A stretch of DNA of 64,000 nucleotides from Alphaproteobacteria bacterium (GCA_037200445.1 JBBCGH010000001.1:4957162-5021161), one strand, 5' to 3'; shown: positions 27,354-36,807, counted from the stretch's first letter. Program-made: numbers and translations. The notes: generated from the letters alone by a model not told the origin.

Positions 27354-27400
27354 AGCATGATCCCGAAAAGTGGGAACCGGTTTTCGGAAAAGATCACGCT
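27354..27400. repeat. GTGGG-CCGGTTTTC palindromic repeat, copy 2
   Basis: AGCATGATCCCGAAAA, then GTGGGAACCGG, then TTTTCGGAAAAGATCACGCT: a full-length copy of the interrupted palindrome found four times in the window, here in the gap between the Na/Pi cotransporter gene and the L,D-transpeptidase gene. Confidence 0.85.
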
Positions 27401-27458
27401 CAAACAAAAGGCCAGAGTCCGGCTCCGATTCAACCAAGAACGATAGGGCGCTGGCTGA

Positions 27459-29084
27459 TTACCAGCCCTGCTCGCGGCGAAGATAGGGGTCGCCGCGCCA
27501 ACCCGAATTGTCAAAGATGGAGCCCCCGCCGCGCTGAGGACCAGGCTGCGAGCTCCCGCTGCGCTGGGGTCCGGTCTGACCGCGCTGGGGAGGAGATTGA
27601 GGCCCCCAGGCCCCCTGAGAGCCGCCTTGCGAGCCCCAACCGCCGCGCCCAAAAAACCAGCCGAAGCCGTTGTCGTCCTGCGGGTCGGTGTTCGCGACGA
27701 CCGTGGGCTTGCGCGTGATGAAGCCACCCTGCGGCTGGTTGCTCAGCACTGCGACGAACTCGGTGCGGTAGTTGGTCTCGGCGCTCAGCGGCTCGTCGGA
27801 GATAACGATCGAGGAGCGCGGTAGTACGGTCGGCCCGATGCGATCGAGCACATCGCGCGGGATGGTGACGCGGTCGAGCGCGCTCCTGGCGTCGTCCCCC
27901 TCGTCGATGGTGACCGCCGTCCAGCGCAGGCCCGCATCGCTGCGCGCCACCGCAGTGAACACATGCGTGCCGATTGGCCTGTCGGGATTGCGGATCGTGA
28001 CCGGAACCTCGATGGACGTGTCGAACACCTCACCGCCACCGTCCGGCGCCGGCTTATGGGTGTTGCGCCGCACGTAGAGCTTCTGCGTCGCGCGGCTGAT
28101 GTAGATCGAGAACGGCTCGAGCGCGAGCTTCGCGTCGGTCGCCGCCTTGGCGGAGGCAGCCCTCTTGATGTCGGCCGCCTTGGCGGTGTCCTTCGCGGCA
28201 GCGGCGGCGTCGAGCTTTAACTTCGCGTCGGCCCTCGCGGTGTCGAGTTGCGTCGCTGCCTCCGCGGCCTTGGCGGCGACCTTCTGCTTTAGGTCCTCGG
28301 CCTTCGCCTTGGCTTCGTCCGTCTTTGCGGCAGCGAGTTTTCTCTCGGCAAACGCGAGTTCGGCGTCGGCGCGGGCCTTGAGCTGTTCCAGCTTGCGGAG
28401 CGAGGCATTGAGCGATGTCGTCTCGCGCACGGCTGTCGCGGCGGCTTTCTTTGCCTCGTCGGCCGCCTTGGCGGCCTCCAGGGCTTCGCGCGCGAACGCG
28501 TCGACGCGTGCCGGCGCAGCCGCGATTGCCTCCGCGTTCGGCACGACCAGCGCCGGGTGCGAAAACTCCACGGGGGCCGCGTCGTTCGGCGAGATGATCA
28601 CCCGCATGCCGATCCGCGTCTTGTCGAACAGCTTTTCGGCAAAGCCGTAGGGCATCCGGATGCAGCCGTGCGAGGCCGCATACCCGGGCAGCGGCCCGCC
28701 GTGCAGCGCGACGCCGTTCCAGGTGATGCGCTGCATGTGCGGCATCCAGGCGTCGTCATACATGGTCGAGCGGTGGTCGACCTCTTTCTCGACGACGGCA
28801 AAGATTCCGGCGGGTGTCTCGCGTCCCTTGACGCCCGTCGAGACCGGCGCGCGCAGGATCCAGCCCTCGGCGTCGTAGAAAATGACCTGCTGGGATTTGA
28901 TCGAGACGATCGCCATGATCGGCTCACCGGCTTCGCGCGGCGCCGTCGCCTCTTTGGGTGGTGGCGCGGGGCGCGCCTCTCTTGCGACGGCGTTACCGCT
29001 CAGCACCGCCAGCGCGGCCATCGCGGCAAGCGTCAACATGCCGGGAGGGCCCGAACGCCGCATCGCCACAGTGGATTGCGTCAT
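27459..29084 (-). CDS. L,D-transpeptidase (ErfK/YbiS family) with coiled-coil region
   Basis: 541 aa. A signal peptide (LTLAAMAALAVLSGNAVA) leads to the YkuD catalytic domain at about residues 55-185, with HGGPLPGYAASHGCIRM holding the catalytic Cys and His. It forms 3-3 peptidoglycan cross-links or attaches lipoproteins. A long Ala/Lys-rich coiled coil (about residues 215-335) follows, then a second beta-rich region (FSIYISRATQKLYVR, TIRNPDRPIGTHVFTA) and a Gly/Gln/Pro-rich tail. The start is uncertain among 29102, 29084 and 29063. The large size and the coiled-coil spacer are unusual for the family. Confidence 0.88.
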   Translation of the reverse strand: MTQSTVAMRRSGPPGMLTLAAMAALAVLSGNAVAREARPAPPPKEATAPREAGEPIMAIVSIKSQQVIFYDAEGWILRAPVSTGVKGRETPAGIFAVVEKEVDHRSTMYDDAWMPHMQRITWNGVALHGGPLPGYAASHGCIRMPYGFAEKLFDKTRIGMRVIISPNDAAPVEFSHPALVVPNAEAIAAAPARVDAFAREALEAAKAADEAKKAAATAVRETTSLNASLRKLEQLKARADAELAFAERKLAAAKTDEAKAKAEDLKQKVAAKAAEAATQLDTARADAKLKLDAAAAAKDTAKAADIKRAASAKAATDAKLALEPFSIYISRATQKLYVRRNTHKPAPDGGGEVFDTSIEVPVTIRNPDRPIGTHVFTAVARSDAGLRWTAVTIDEGDDARSALDRVTIPRDVLDRIGPTVLPRSSIVISDEPLSAETNYRTEFVAVLSNQPQGGFITRKPTVVANTDPQDDNGFGWFFGRGGWGSQGGSQGAWGPQSPPQRGQTGPQRSGSSQPGPQRGGGSIFDNSGWRGDPYLRREQGW

Positions 29085-29213
29085 CGCAAATCGACTTAAC
29101 ATGCTTTGCCCGGTTGAAAAGGCCTGCCGCCGCCAACACGCCACGAATTCGATGGCGACTCTCTCATATACGACAGCACTTGTAGGCGGAAGGGTGGCCT
29201 GCGAATCCGCTCC

Positions 29214-31004
29214 CTACCGCTGCAGCCTCATGCCCAGCAGCATGACGGTTGCGGTGTAGTCGGCACTCGGTACCGTCGAGCGCAGCCATTCCTCGCGAAG
29301 TTCCGCTTTCAGCTGCATCATGCGGTTGAGCTTGTAGATGAGCGTGCCGGAGACCGCATAGCGATCGTCCACCCGCGGCGAGCCGACATAATTGTCGACG
29401 CCGAAGTTGAATTTCAGCGACCCGATGAGCCAGCGGCGGAATGCGTGCTCGACCTCGATCCCGGCGTTGTGGGTGAAGACGCCCGAGGTACCGGCCACCG
29501 TCGTCTCGCTCACCAGCGTGCTCGCGGTGAGCTTCACGTTGGTCAGCGCGCTGAACGCATAGATTAGCGCGGCATCGAGCGTCGGTCCCTGGATAGGCTG
29601 GAGGGTCGGGTCGACATAGTTGCGCTGCAGATAGCCGACCGCGATCTCGCCGGTGAGCATCCGGTAGAACGCGAACGTCGACCCCGCCCTGACATTCCAG
29701 CCATTCGAATCGCGCTGCAATCCTCCGGCATCGACCTGCAGGTCATACCGGCGCGTGTCAGCGCCCGTCTCGACGAACGGCTTGATGCCCGGCATCAGGT
29801 CGTAGCTGGTGCGCATCAGGATGGCGTAGCGGTTGAAATCGCGATCCGCGTTGCTCTGTGTCGTGCCGTCGGTGAACACTGAATCCTGGTACTCGGTGCG
29901 CTCGGCGGTGCCTTTGACGGCGACCTCGACGCGATTGAAGCGCTGTATGAACCCGAGCGAGCCGCCGAGCGTGGTGTAGATCGGAAAGCGCGAAAGTCCG
30001 GCCTGCACGTTCGGGCTGCCCGGATTGTCGGTGCCGACGATGAACGTCCCCTCGCCGATGAGCGCGGTGTTGCGGCTGACATCGAGCCGCCCCGTGACCT
30101 TGCCGTCGAAGGCCGGCCGGTCGAGTTCCGGGGTCGCCCCATAGGCGGTGTAGCTGCCGCGCAAGGTCGCGGTCACCTCGTGGCGCGTCCAGTCGGACCT
30201 CGCGAGCAATTCGGGCGCGACCGTGATGAACGACGAGCCGCGCCCGTTGAGGGTGCGCGCCGGGTTGGTGTCGTAGCCGCCGATGGTCTCGACCGCGGGC
30301 AGCACCAGGAAGGCGCCTGTGCGCAAGCCAAGCGCCGCATAGGCGTCTTCCTCCGGCGTGACGCGGCGGCGCAGCAGCGTCACCTGCTGCTGGGCCATGT
30401 GCGCGGTGTTGATCGTGCCGGTGGGGTCGCCGGTCGCCGTACCGTCGGGAATGCGCAGCAGCGGATTGCGCGGCGGAGCTGGCGCGGCTGGGACGGGCGG
30501 AGCGCTCGCCTGCTTTGCGGCGGGCGGCTGCGACCCCGTTTTCGACGCGGTCGACGAAACAGTCGATGACATGGTTCCGGGCGTCGTCGGGGAGGAGGTT
30601 CCGGAGGTCACCGGCAGGCCGGTCGTGGCGCTGATGCCCGGCGGCGTGAGCGAAAGCGGCGCGGGCCCCTGCGTCTGCGCCGCCTCCGGCGCCAGCCCCC
30701 TGCGGCGCGCCGGAGGACGGCGCTTTGCATTGGTGGAGACGAACCCCGTCGTACCGGCACCCGAACCCGGCGGACTCGCGTAGCTGCCCGGCTGTGCATC
30801 GGAATTGCCGGCGTTCGCTCCGACCGGCCGGGTATCGCGCCGGGCCGGGCGGCGCGGCGACTCGAGACGCGGATATTGATCGGTGTCCTCGAAGGCCGGG
30901 CGCAAGCCCTGCCGTGCGGCGGGTTGCGCATGTGCGAGTGCCGCCGCAAGCACGGCTGCGCTGGCGCTTGCCAGCGCCAGAAAATGTGGAACGGCACGCC
31001 GCAC
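29214..31004 (-). CDS. Outer-membrane beta-barrel protein
   Basis: 596 aa, exported (FLALASASAAVLAAALAHAQ). Residues about 30-200 are Pro/Ser/Thr/Ala-rich and probably disordered in the periplasm. From about residue 215 alternating hydrophobic/polar strands build a barrel (TVAPELLARSDWTRHEVTAT; GSLGFIQRFNRVEVAVKGTA; AYRRWLIGSLKF-like) ending in hydrophobic LGMRLQR. This fits the BBP2-type porin-like family found beside polysaccharide genes. The start is taken as GTG at 31004, eight bases after GAGG and just before the signal peptide. It is divergent from kdsD. Confidence 0.8.
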   Translation of the reverse strand: MRRAVPHFLALASASAAVLAAALAHAQPAARQGLRPAFEDTDQYPRLESPRRPARRDTRPVGANAGNSDAQPGSYASPPGSGAGTTGFVSTNAKRRPPARRRGLAPEAAQTQGPAPLSLTPPGISATTGLPVTSGTSSPTTPGTMSSTVSSTASKTGSQPPAAKQASAPPVPAAPAPPRNPLLRIPDGTATGDPTGTINTAHMAQQQVTLLRRRVTPEEDAYAALGLRTGAFLVLPAVETIGGYDTNPARTLNGRGSSFITVAPELLARSDWTRHEVTATLRGSYTAYGATPELDRPAFDGKVTGRLDVSRNTALIGEGTFIVGTDNPGSPNVQAGLSRFPIYTTLGGSLGFIQRFNRVEVAVKGTAERTEYQDSVFTDGTTQSNADRDFNRYAILMRTSYDLMPGIKPFVETGADTRRYDLQVDAGGLQRDSNGWNVRAGSTFAFYRMLTGEIAVGYLQRNYVDPTLQPIQGPTLDAALIYAFSALTNVKLTASTLVSETTVAGTSGVFTHNAGIEVEHAFRRWLIGSLKFNFGVDNYVGSPRVDDRYAVSGTLIYKLNRMMQLKAELREEWLRSTVPSADYTATVMLLGMRLQR

Positions 31005-31135
31005 GAAAACATCCTCGCGCCGCAAGCGCGGCTTATGGTTAACGGATGTAAAACAGGGATGGTTAACGGCGCGTTGCGGTCGCCTTTTCGCGGCTATCCG
31101 TGCTAGTTCAGCGGCAAGCCGGAAAGAGTTAACGA

Positions 31136-32134
31136 ATGGCAAACGCCGGGCCGGAACACAGGATCGACGAGAGCCCGCTGATCTCATCCGCGCTGCGCAC
31201 GCTCGATACCGAGGCGGGCGGCATCGCGGCGCTGATCGCAGCGATCCGCGCGCCGCTCGGTGCGCCGTTCGCCGCCGCCGTCGATCTGATCGCGAAATCG
31301 AAAGGCCGGCTGATCGTCACCGGCATGGGCAAGTCCGGCCATGTCGGGCGCAAGATCGCCGCGACCTTCGCGTCGACCGGCACGCCCGCCTATTTTGTGC
31401 ACCCTGGCGAGGCGAGCCACGGCGACCTCGGCATGATCACCCGCGATGACGTGATCATGGCTCTGTCCTGGTCGGGCGAGACGGTCGAGCTCAAGGACCT
31501 GATCGATTATTCGCGCCGCTTCAAGGCCGGGCTCATCGCGGTGACGGCGCACGCGGAAAGCACGCTCGCAAAGGCCGCCGACGCGGTGCTGCTGCTGCCG
31601 CAGGCGCGCGAGGCCTGTCCGCACAATCTGGCGCCCACCACCTCCTCGCTGATGCAGCTTGCATTGGGCGACGCGCTCGCGGTTGCGTTGCTCGAAAGCC
31701 GCGGCTTCACGGCACTCGATTTCCGCGGCCTGCATCCGGGCGGCCGGCTCGGCGCGAAACTGAAGTTCATCCGCGACGTCATGCACACCGGCAGCGCCGT
31801 GCCGCTGCGCCCGCTCGGCAGTGCGATGGCGGACGCAATCGTCGAAATGACCGCAAAGGGCTTCGGCTGCGTCGGCATCACCGATCGCGACGGGCGCCTT
31901 GCCGGCATCATTACCGACGGGGATCTCCGCCGCCACATGCGCCCCGACCTGCTGGCCGCACGCGTCGACGAGGTGATGACGCAGAACCCGAAGACTGTGT
32001 CCGGCGATCAGCTGGTCAGCGAGGCGCTGGAGCTTTTGAATTCATCTAAGATCACCGCCGTTATCGTGTTGGGAAACGGCGCGCCGGTCGGGATTGTGCA
32101 TCTGCACGATCTTCTGCGGGCGGGTGTGGCCTAG
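31136..32134 (+). CDS. kdsD: D-arabinose-5-phosphate isomerase (KpsF/GutQ family)
   Basis: 332 aa: an N-terminal SIS domain followed by two CBS domains. It converts ribulose-5-phosphate to arabinose-5-phosphate, the first step toward Kdo and lipopolysaccharide. MGKSGHVGRKIAATFASTGT and FVHPGEASHGDLGM carry the sugar-phosphate site, LAPTTSSLMQLALGDALA is the family helix, and the CBS pair begins at IRDVMHTG and at VDEVMTQNP. GGAAAG lies upstream of the ATG. The stop overlaps the convergent NfeD gene by four bases. Confidence 0.95.
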   Translation: MANAGPEHRIDESPLISSALRTLDTEAGGIAALIAAIRAPLGAPFAAAVDLIAKSKGRLIVTGMGKSGHVGRKIAATFASTGTPAYFVHPGEASHGDLGMITRDDVIMALSWSGETVELKDLIDYSRRFKAGLIAVTAHAESTLAKAADAVLLLPQAREACPHNLAPTTSSLMQLALGDALAVALLESRGFTALDFRGLHPGGRLGAKLKFIRDVMHTGSAVPLRPLGSAMADAIVEMTAKGFGCVGITDRDGRLAGIITDGDLRRHMRPDLLAARVDEVMTQNPKTVSGDQLVSEALELLNSSKITAVIVLGNGAPVGIVHLHDLLRAGVA

Positions 32135-32577
32135 GCCGGCTCCACCACCAGCGTCGCCGCGTCCGCGCGCACCACCTTGACGCGGCTGCCGGCGGGCGCG
32201 TCGTTGCCTGAGAGCCGCCAGACCGTGTCGTCGATCCGAACGGTGCCATTGCCCGAGACGATTGGCTTCTCCAGCGTGAACACGCGCCCGACAAAGGCAT
32301 CGGCGCGGCGATTGAGGAACGGCTGATCGACCTGCCCCTCGACGCGATGCGCGAAGCGCCGCCACAGCGGGATGGACGCCAGCGCGAACACCGCAAAGGC
32401 GATGAGCTGATACTGCCAGGGCCAGTCGACGAAGAACGAAATGATCCCGACGAGCAGCGCCGAGAGCCCGAGCCACATCATGAAGGCGCCGGGCGCCACC
32501 AGCTCGATCACGAAGAAGACCGCGGCCAGGATCAGCCAGCTCCACTTGCCCCAGGCGACGAGATATTCCATCAGCAT
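32131..32577 (-). CDS. NfeD-family membrane protein
   Basis: 148 aa. Three hydrophobic helices (residues about 10-30, 33-50, 55-72; WSWLILAAVFFVIELVAPG) are followed by a soluble OB-fold (FVGRVFTLEKPIVSGNG, VRIDDTVWRLSG) typical of short NfeD proteins. These usually partner a stomatin/SPFH protein in membrane microdomain or membrane-protease quality control, and the gene just upstream here encodes such a protein 12 bases away, so they form an operon. Confidence 0.92.
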   Translation of the reverse strand: MLMEYLVAWGKWSWLILAAVFFVIELVAPGAFMMWLGLSALLVGIISFFVDWPWQYQLIAFAVFALASIPLWRRFAHRVEGQVDQPFLNRRADAFVGRVFTLEKPIVSGNGTVRIDDTVWRLSGNDAPAGSRVKVVRADAATLVVEPA

Positions 32578-32589
32578 GGCGGTGCCCCC

Positions 32590-33615
32590 TTATGCCGGAG
32601 GCGTGTAGCCGGGCGTGGTGAAGCCGGGCGTCGCCGGGCCGCTCGGCTTGCGCGGAGCGGTCGGCACGGTCTTGCTGTTGCCGCCACCTCCTCCGCCGTC
32701 CGACCCGAACGTCGCCTTGGCGATCTCGCCGATCCCGGCGAGCGAGCCGAGCACGCTGGAGGCTTCCATCGGAATGATCAGCACCTTCTGGTTCGGCGAC
32801 TGCGCGAGCTTGCCGAACGCCTCGAGATACTTCTGCGCCACGAAGTAGTTGAGCGAGGCGACGTCGCCGTGCGCGACCGCTGCGCTCACCACCTCTGTTG
32901 CCTTGGCCTCCGCCTGTGCCAGCCGCTCCCGACCCTCCGCGTCGCGGAACGCGGCCTCGCGGCGGCCTTCGGCTTCGAGGATCTGCGCCTGCTTGGCGCC
33001 CTCAGCTTTCAGGATTGCCGACTGGCGCTGGCCTTCGGCTTCGAGCACGACGGCACGCTTCTCGCGCTCGGCCTGCATCTGGCGGCCCATCGACTGCACC
33101 AAGTTCGCGGGCGGCACGATGTCCTTGATCTCGATGCGGTTGACCTTGACGCCCCACGGCCCGACGGCCGCATCGACCACGCGCAACAGCCGCTCGTTGA
33201 TCTCGTCGCGATGCGACAGCATCTGGTCGAGATCCATCGAGCCCATCACCGAGCGGATGTTGGTCATCGTGAGCTTGACGATCGCCTGGTCGAGATTGGC
33301 GATCTCGTAGGAAGCTTTGGCGGCGTCGATCGTCTGGAAGAACGCCAAGCCGTCGACCGTGACCGTCGCATTATCCTTGGTGATGACGTCCTGCTGCGGA
33401 ATATCGACCGCCTGCTCCATCATGTTCATCTTGTGCCCGATGCGGTCGAAATAGGGCACGATCAGATTGAGCCCCGGACGCAGCGTCGAGGTGTATTTGC
33501 CGAAGCGCTCGACGGTCCAGTTATAGCCCTGCGGAACCGTCTTCACGCCCGCAAACAGCGTCAGAATCGCGAGCGCGACGATGACGAGAACGAAGATATC
33601 GAAGCCGAAGAACAC
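32590..33615 (-). CDS. SPFH/Band-7 (stomatin-like, QmcA) membrane protein
   Basis: 341 aa. One N-terminal membrane helix (IFVLVIVALAILTLFAG) precedes the SPFH domain (VPQGYNWTVERFGKYTSTLR; ITKDNATVTVDGLAFFQT) and a long Ala/Glu-rich coiled coil (QAEREKRAVVLEAEGQRQSA). A Gly/Pro-rich tail follows. It forms ring-like oligomers that organise membrane proteases. The start is read as GTG at 33615 because GGGAGGA precedes it by four to six bases and the residues match QmcA N-termini; the ATG at 33726 would add unrelated sequence. It is cotranscribed with the nfeD-like gene. Confidence 0.9.
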   Translation of the reverse strand: MFFGFDIFVLVIVALAILTLFAGVKTVPQGYNWTVERFGKYTSTLRPGLNLIVPYFDRIGHKMNMMEQAVDIPQQDVITKDNATVTVDGLAFFQTIDAAKASYEIANLDQAIVKLTMTNIRSVMGSMDLDQMLSHRDEINERLLRVVDAAVGPWGVKVNRIEIKDIVPPANLVQSMGRQMQAEREKRAVVLEAEGQRQSAILKAEGAKQAQILEAEGRREAAFRDAEGRERLAQAEAKATEVVSAAVAHGDVASLNYFVAQKYLEAFGKLAQSPNQKVLIIPMEASSVLGSLAGIGEIAKATFGSDGGGGGGNSKTVPTAPRKPSGPATPGFTTPGYTPPA

Positions 33616-33732
33616 GGCATCCTCCCTCGGCGGACCCCTTATCTCCGCCGCCTGAAATGTGGGAGAGCGGCAAGCCCGCGGCAAGGCCACTCTCCCGGCA
33701 CCCCTGTTAGTCGGCTTGAGAACCAAGCCGGT

Positions 33733-34785
33733 TCAAGGGCTTATCCAGCCTTTCAGCTCGCGCCGCACCACATGCGAAATAACCATCATGCCGGGTTCGC
33801 TATCGTTAAGGCAGGGAATGGCGGCGAAATTCTTTCCGCCCGCATGGTGAAAGATCTCCGCATTCTCGCCGGCAATTTCTTCCAGCGTTTCGAGGCAGTC
33901 GGCGGCAAATCCCGGCGTAACGATCGCAAGATTTTTCACGCCGCGCTCGGCCAGCGCCTTCACGGTCATGTCGGTGTAGGGCTGCAGCCATTCGGCCCTG
34001 CCGAAGCGCGACTGGAACGTGAGCATGAATTTGCCTTCGTCCAATCCAAGCCGCCTGCCGAGCAGCCGCGCCGTCTTGTGGCATTGGCAATAGTAAGGAT
34101 CGCCTTTGGTCAGATACTCCTTCGGAATGCCGTGAAATGACGCGAGGATCATCTCCGGCTTGAACGTCAATTTCTTCACCTCTGCTTCAAGCGACGACGC
34201 GAGGGCCTCTATATACACCGGGTCGTCATGCCACGGCGGCGCGATGCGCACCGCCGGCTGCCAGCGCATCGTTCTCAATGTATCGAACGCCTTGTCGGCG
34301 ACCGTCGCGGTCGTCGCCGCGCAATATTGCGGATAGAGCGGGACGATCAGAATGCGCTCACAGCCCGCGCGCCGCATGGCGTCGAGCCGCGAGGCGATCG
34401 AGGGATTGCCGTAGCGCATGGCCCAGTCGACCGTGATCCGCGCGTCCACGGGCGCGAGCATGCGGCTGAGCTTCTCGGACTGGGCGCGCGTGATCGTTTT
34501 CAGCGGCGATTCGTCGCGCTCCCTGTTCCAGATCTTATCGTAGTCGCGGCCCTTGCGGCCCGGACGTATCGTGAGGATGACCAGATTGAGCACCAGCCAC
34601 CAGACAAACCGGTTCGTCTCGATCACACGGGCGTCGGAGAGAAATTCCTTCAGGTAGCGGCGCATCGACCAGTAGTCGGTTGCGTCCGGCGTTCCGAGAT
34701 TGACGATGAGCACGCCGATGCGGCCGGCGGCCACCGCCGGATGGCCCTCGGAAAATGCGTCGGATTGGGTCAAAGTCTCGTTCAT
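33733..34785 (-). CDS. hemH: Ferrochelatase
   Basis: 350 aa. It inserts Fe2+ into protoporphyrin IX, the last step of haem synthesis, at the inner face of the membrane. Family landmarks are VLIVNLGTPDATDYWSMRRY, the active-site His in LASFHGIPKEYL, YYCQCHKTARLL, and the Glu in DCLETLEEI. The N-terminus has about 20 variable residues before the first conserved strand, normal for the family. It is divergent from the metallophosphatase gene by 67 bp. No iron-responsive (Irr-type) box could be assigned in that gap. Confidence 0.96.
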   Translation of the reverse strand: MNETLTQSDAFSEGHPAVAAGRIGVLIVNLGTPDATDYWSMRRYLKEFLSDARVIETNRFVWWLVLNLVILTIRPGRKGRDYDKIWNRERDESPLKTITRAQSEKLSRMLAPVDARITVDWAMRYGNPSIASRLDAMRRAGCERILIVPLYPQYCAATTATVADKAFDTLRTMRWQPAVRIAPPWHDDPVYIEALASSLEAEVKKLTFKPEMILASFHGIPKEYLTKGDPYYCQCHKTARLLGRRLGLDEGKFMLTFQSRFGRAEWLQPYTDMTVKALAERGVKNLAIVTPGFAADCLETLEEIAGENAEIFHHAGGKNFAAIPCLNDSEPGMMVISHVVRRELKGWISP

Positions 34786-34852
34786 CCTCTCCGCATCGGG
34801 TCAAATCGTCACGGCATATTGCATGTTCGTGACGAGGAGGTAAGAGAGCGCC

Positions 34853-36400
34853 ATGCTCAATCGCCGGTCATTTCTCGCATCGTTCGCCTCGGCGCTTGCC
34901 GCGATCGCGAGCTGGCGCCCCGCCCGTGCGCAAACCATCACGCAAACGGCCAATGTCACGTTTGTCCTGTTCAACGATTTCTACCTGATGGCTGAACAGC
35001 CGTTCCCGGATGGCAAGACGCGTGGCGGCTTCGCCCGGCTTGCCGCCGTGGTGAAAGCCGAGCGCGCGCGGGCTGCCGCGGAGGCCCGCACCGTCGTGGT
35101 CGCGCACGGTGGCGACACGCTGTCGCCATCGGTCATGTCGGGACTCGATCAGGGCGCGCACATCATCGCGCTCACCAACATGATCGCGCCTGACATCTTC
35201 GTGCCCGGCAACCATGAGTTCGATTTCGGCAAGGCGGTGTTCCTGCAACGCATGGCGGAAGCCGCCTTTCCGCTGTACGGCGCGAATTTCCGCGACGCCA
35301 CCGGCGCGCCGCTGCCCGGCTTCAAGGATCGCGCTCTGATGACCGTCGACGGCGTGCGTATCGGATTGACCGGCATCGCCTACGAGCAATCTCCCCGCAT
35401 GTCCTCGCCGGAAGACTTGCGCTTCGTGTCGTCCATCGACACGACGAAAGCGCAAGCGGCGGCGCTGCGCCGGGAAGGCGCCGACTTCGTCTGCGCGGTG
35501 TTGCATTGCAATCGTGGCGACGCGATCAAGCTGCAATACGAACGCCCGGCCGAACTGCTGCTCACCGGTCACACCCACGATCTGCTGGTCAACCACGATG
35601 GAAAATGCGCGCTGGTCGAGTCCGGCTACGACGCGCATTACGTCACCTGTGTCGATGTCGCGATTTCGGTAAAGGACGACGGCAAGAAGCGCGCCGTGAC
35701 CTGGTGGCCGCAGTTCCGCGTCATCGACACCGCGACCGTGGCGCCTGACCCCGAGGTTGCCGCCGCGGTTGCGCGCTTCGAGAAAGCGCTGCTCGACAGC
35801 ATGACCGACCCGCTCTGCGTCACAACCGTCGCGCTCGATTCCTCAACCGCCATCGTGCGGACGCGCGAGGCCGCGATCGGCAACCTGTTCGCCGACGCGA
35901 TGCGCGCCGGCACCCATGCGGACGCCGCGATCCTCAATGGCGGCGGCATCCGTGCCGGCAAGGTCTACGAGGCGGGCTCGCGGATCAGTCAGGGCGACGT
36001 GCTGGCCGAGTTGCCGTTCGGCAACCGGATCGTGGTGCTGGAGACGAGCGGGCGCGATCTGAAGGGCGCCATCGAGAACGGGCTGTCGCGTCTGCCGCAA
36101 TCGAGCGGCCGTTTTCCGCAGGTGTCGGGCATCGCGGTCGAGTACGCGTTGGACCGCGCGCCGGGCAGCCGCGTAACGAGTCTGCGCGTCGGCGGCGCAC
36201 CTCTGGATGAAAACAGGAATTACCGTGTCGCCGTGCTCGACTATCTCGCGCGCGGCGGCGACGACTTCACGATGTTCGCAAATGCGCTTCGCATCACGCC
36301 GGACAACGACGCGCCGCTGATGGTGAACGAGGTGGTGCAGTATCTGCGCGGCCTCGGCACGGTGCGGACCGGGATCGAGGGACGGGTGGTGGGGAGGTGA
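34853..36400 (+). CDS. Tat-exported metallophosphatase / 5'-nucleotidase family protein
   Basis: 515 aa. LNRRSFLASF is a twin-arginine signal, cleaved near ARAQ. The N-terminal calcineurin-like domain has HGGDTLSPS, PGNHEFDFG, VLHCNRGDA and LTGHTHDLLV as metal ligands. The first motif reads LFNDFYLMAE, with Tyr where UshA-type enzymes have the D-x-H histidine. The C-terminal 5'-nucleotidase domain contains REAAIGNLFADAMR, ILNGGGIRAG, LPFGNRIVV and YLARGGDDFTMF. It probably hydrolyses extracellular nucleotides or other phosphoesters in the periplasm. AGGAGG lies upstream of the ATG. Confidence 0.88.
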   Translation: MLNRRSFLASFASALAAIASWRPARAQTITQTANVTFVLFNDFYLMAEQPFPDGKTRGGFARLAAVVKAERARAAAEARTVVVAHGGDTLSPSVMSGLDQGAHIIALTNMIAPDIFVPGNHEFDFGKAVFLQRMAEAAFPLYGANFRDATGAPLPGFKDRALMTVDGVRIGLTGIAYEQSPRMSSPEDLRFVSSIDTTKAQAAALRREGADFVCAVLHCNRGDAIKLQYERPAELLLTGHTHDLLVNHDGKCALVESGYDAHYVTCVDVAISVKDDGKKRAVTWWPQFRVIDTATVAPDPEVAAAVARFEKALLDSMTDPLCVTTVALDSSTAIVRTREAAIGNLFADAMRAGTHADAAILNGGGIRAGKVYEAGSRISQGDVLAELPFGNRIVVLETSGRDLKGAIENGLSRLPQSSGRFPQVSGIAVEYALDRAPGSRVTSLRVGGAPLDENRNYRVAVLDYLARGGDDFTMFANALRITPDNDAPLMVNEVVQYLRGLGTVRTGIEGRVVGR

Positions 36401-36417
36401 GCAGTGCCGCGCGCTCG

Positions 36418-36476
36418 GACACCTCTCCCCTTGTGGGAGAGGGTGGCGAGCGAAGCGAGCCGGGTGAGGGGTCACT
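36418..36476. repeat. CCTCTCCCC-type palindromic repeat
   Basis: CACCTCTCCCCTTGTGGGAG, then AGGGTGGCGAGC...GAGCCGGGTGAGGGG: a hairpin unit plus the partner GAGCCGGGTGAGGGG. Related copies lie at 36838, 39116 and 42806. It abuts the stop codon of the DUF559 gene. Confidence 0.85.
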
Positions 36477-36807
36477 TGTTAAGTCGCTCCAGAAGGTCAG
36501 TCAGTACGCCCTCCGGATTCTTCAGGACGTCATTGTTCCAATATCGAACGACCCGAAACCCTTCAGCGATCAATCGCGCATCACGCGTTTTGTCCGTCTG
36601 AGACTCACCGTGTTGGCCGCCATCAACTTCGATTACGAGCTTTCGCTCGAAGCAGACAAAATCGAGAATGTATGGTCCAAACGAAACCTGTCTTCTAAAT
36701 TTTGTTTTGTCTAATCGACGATCACGCAGTAGGAGCCATAGCTTTCGCTCAGCATCAGTCGCGATCCGACGCATCGCGCGAGCATTCCTGCGCTGGCGCG
36801 GTCGCAC
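36472..36807 (-). CDS. DUF559 (Vsr-like endonuclease fold) protein
   Basis: About 111 aa. The core DAERKLWLLLRDRRLDKTKF, FGPYILDFVCFERKLVIEVD and GFRVVRYWNNDVLKNPEGVL matches DUF559, a small restriction-endonuclease-like domain with D and E-x-D metal-site candidates. The role is unknown. The start is uncertain: GTG at 36807 gives VRPRQRRNARAMRR, as in relatives; the first ATG inside is 36774; the ATG at 36903 lies in a repeat. Both ends touch inverted copies of a palindromic repeat, suggesting acquisition as a unit. Confidence 0.8.
   Translation of the reverse strand: MRPRQRRNARAMRRIATDAERKLWLLLRDRRLDKTKFRRQVSFGPYILDFVCFERKLVIEVDGGQHGESQTDKTRDARLIAEGFRVVRYWNNDVLKNPEGVLTDLLERLNK

Noticed and set aside
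33655-33700. GGGAGAG...CTCTCCC hairpin before the SPFH gene as a terminator
   Set aside because: Neither strand shows a T-tract, and it lies upstream of the SPFH start. It is more likely repeat-derived or a chance dyad.
36397-36714. Plus-strand open frame across the DUF559 gene
   Set aside because: It starts in the 3' end of the metallophosphatase gene and translates the repeat. The DUF559 motifs are on the minus strand.
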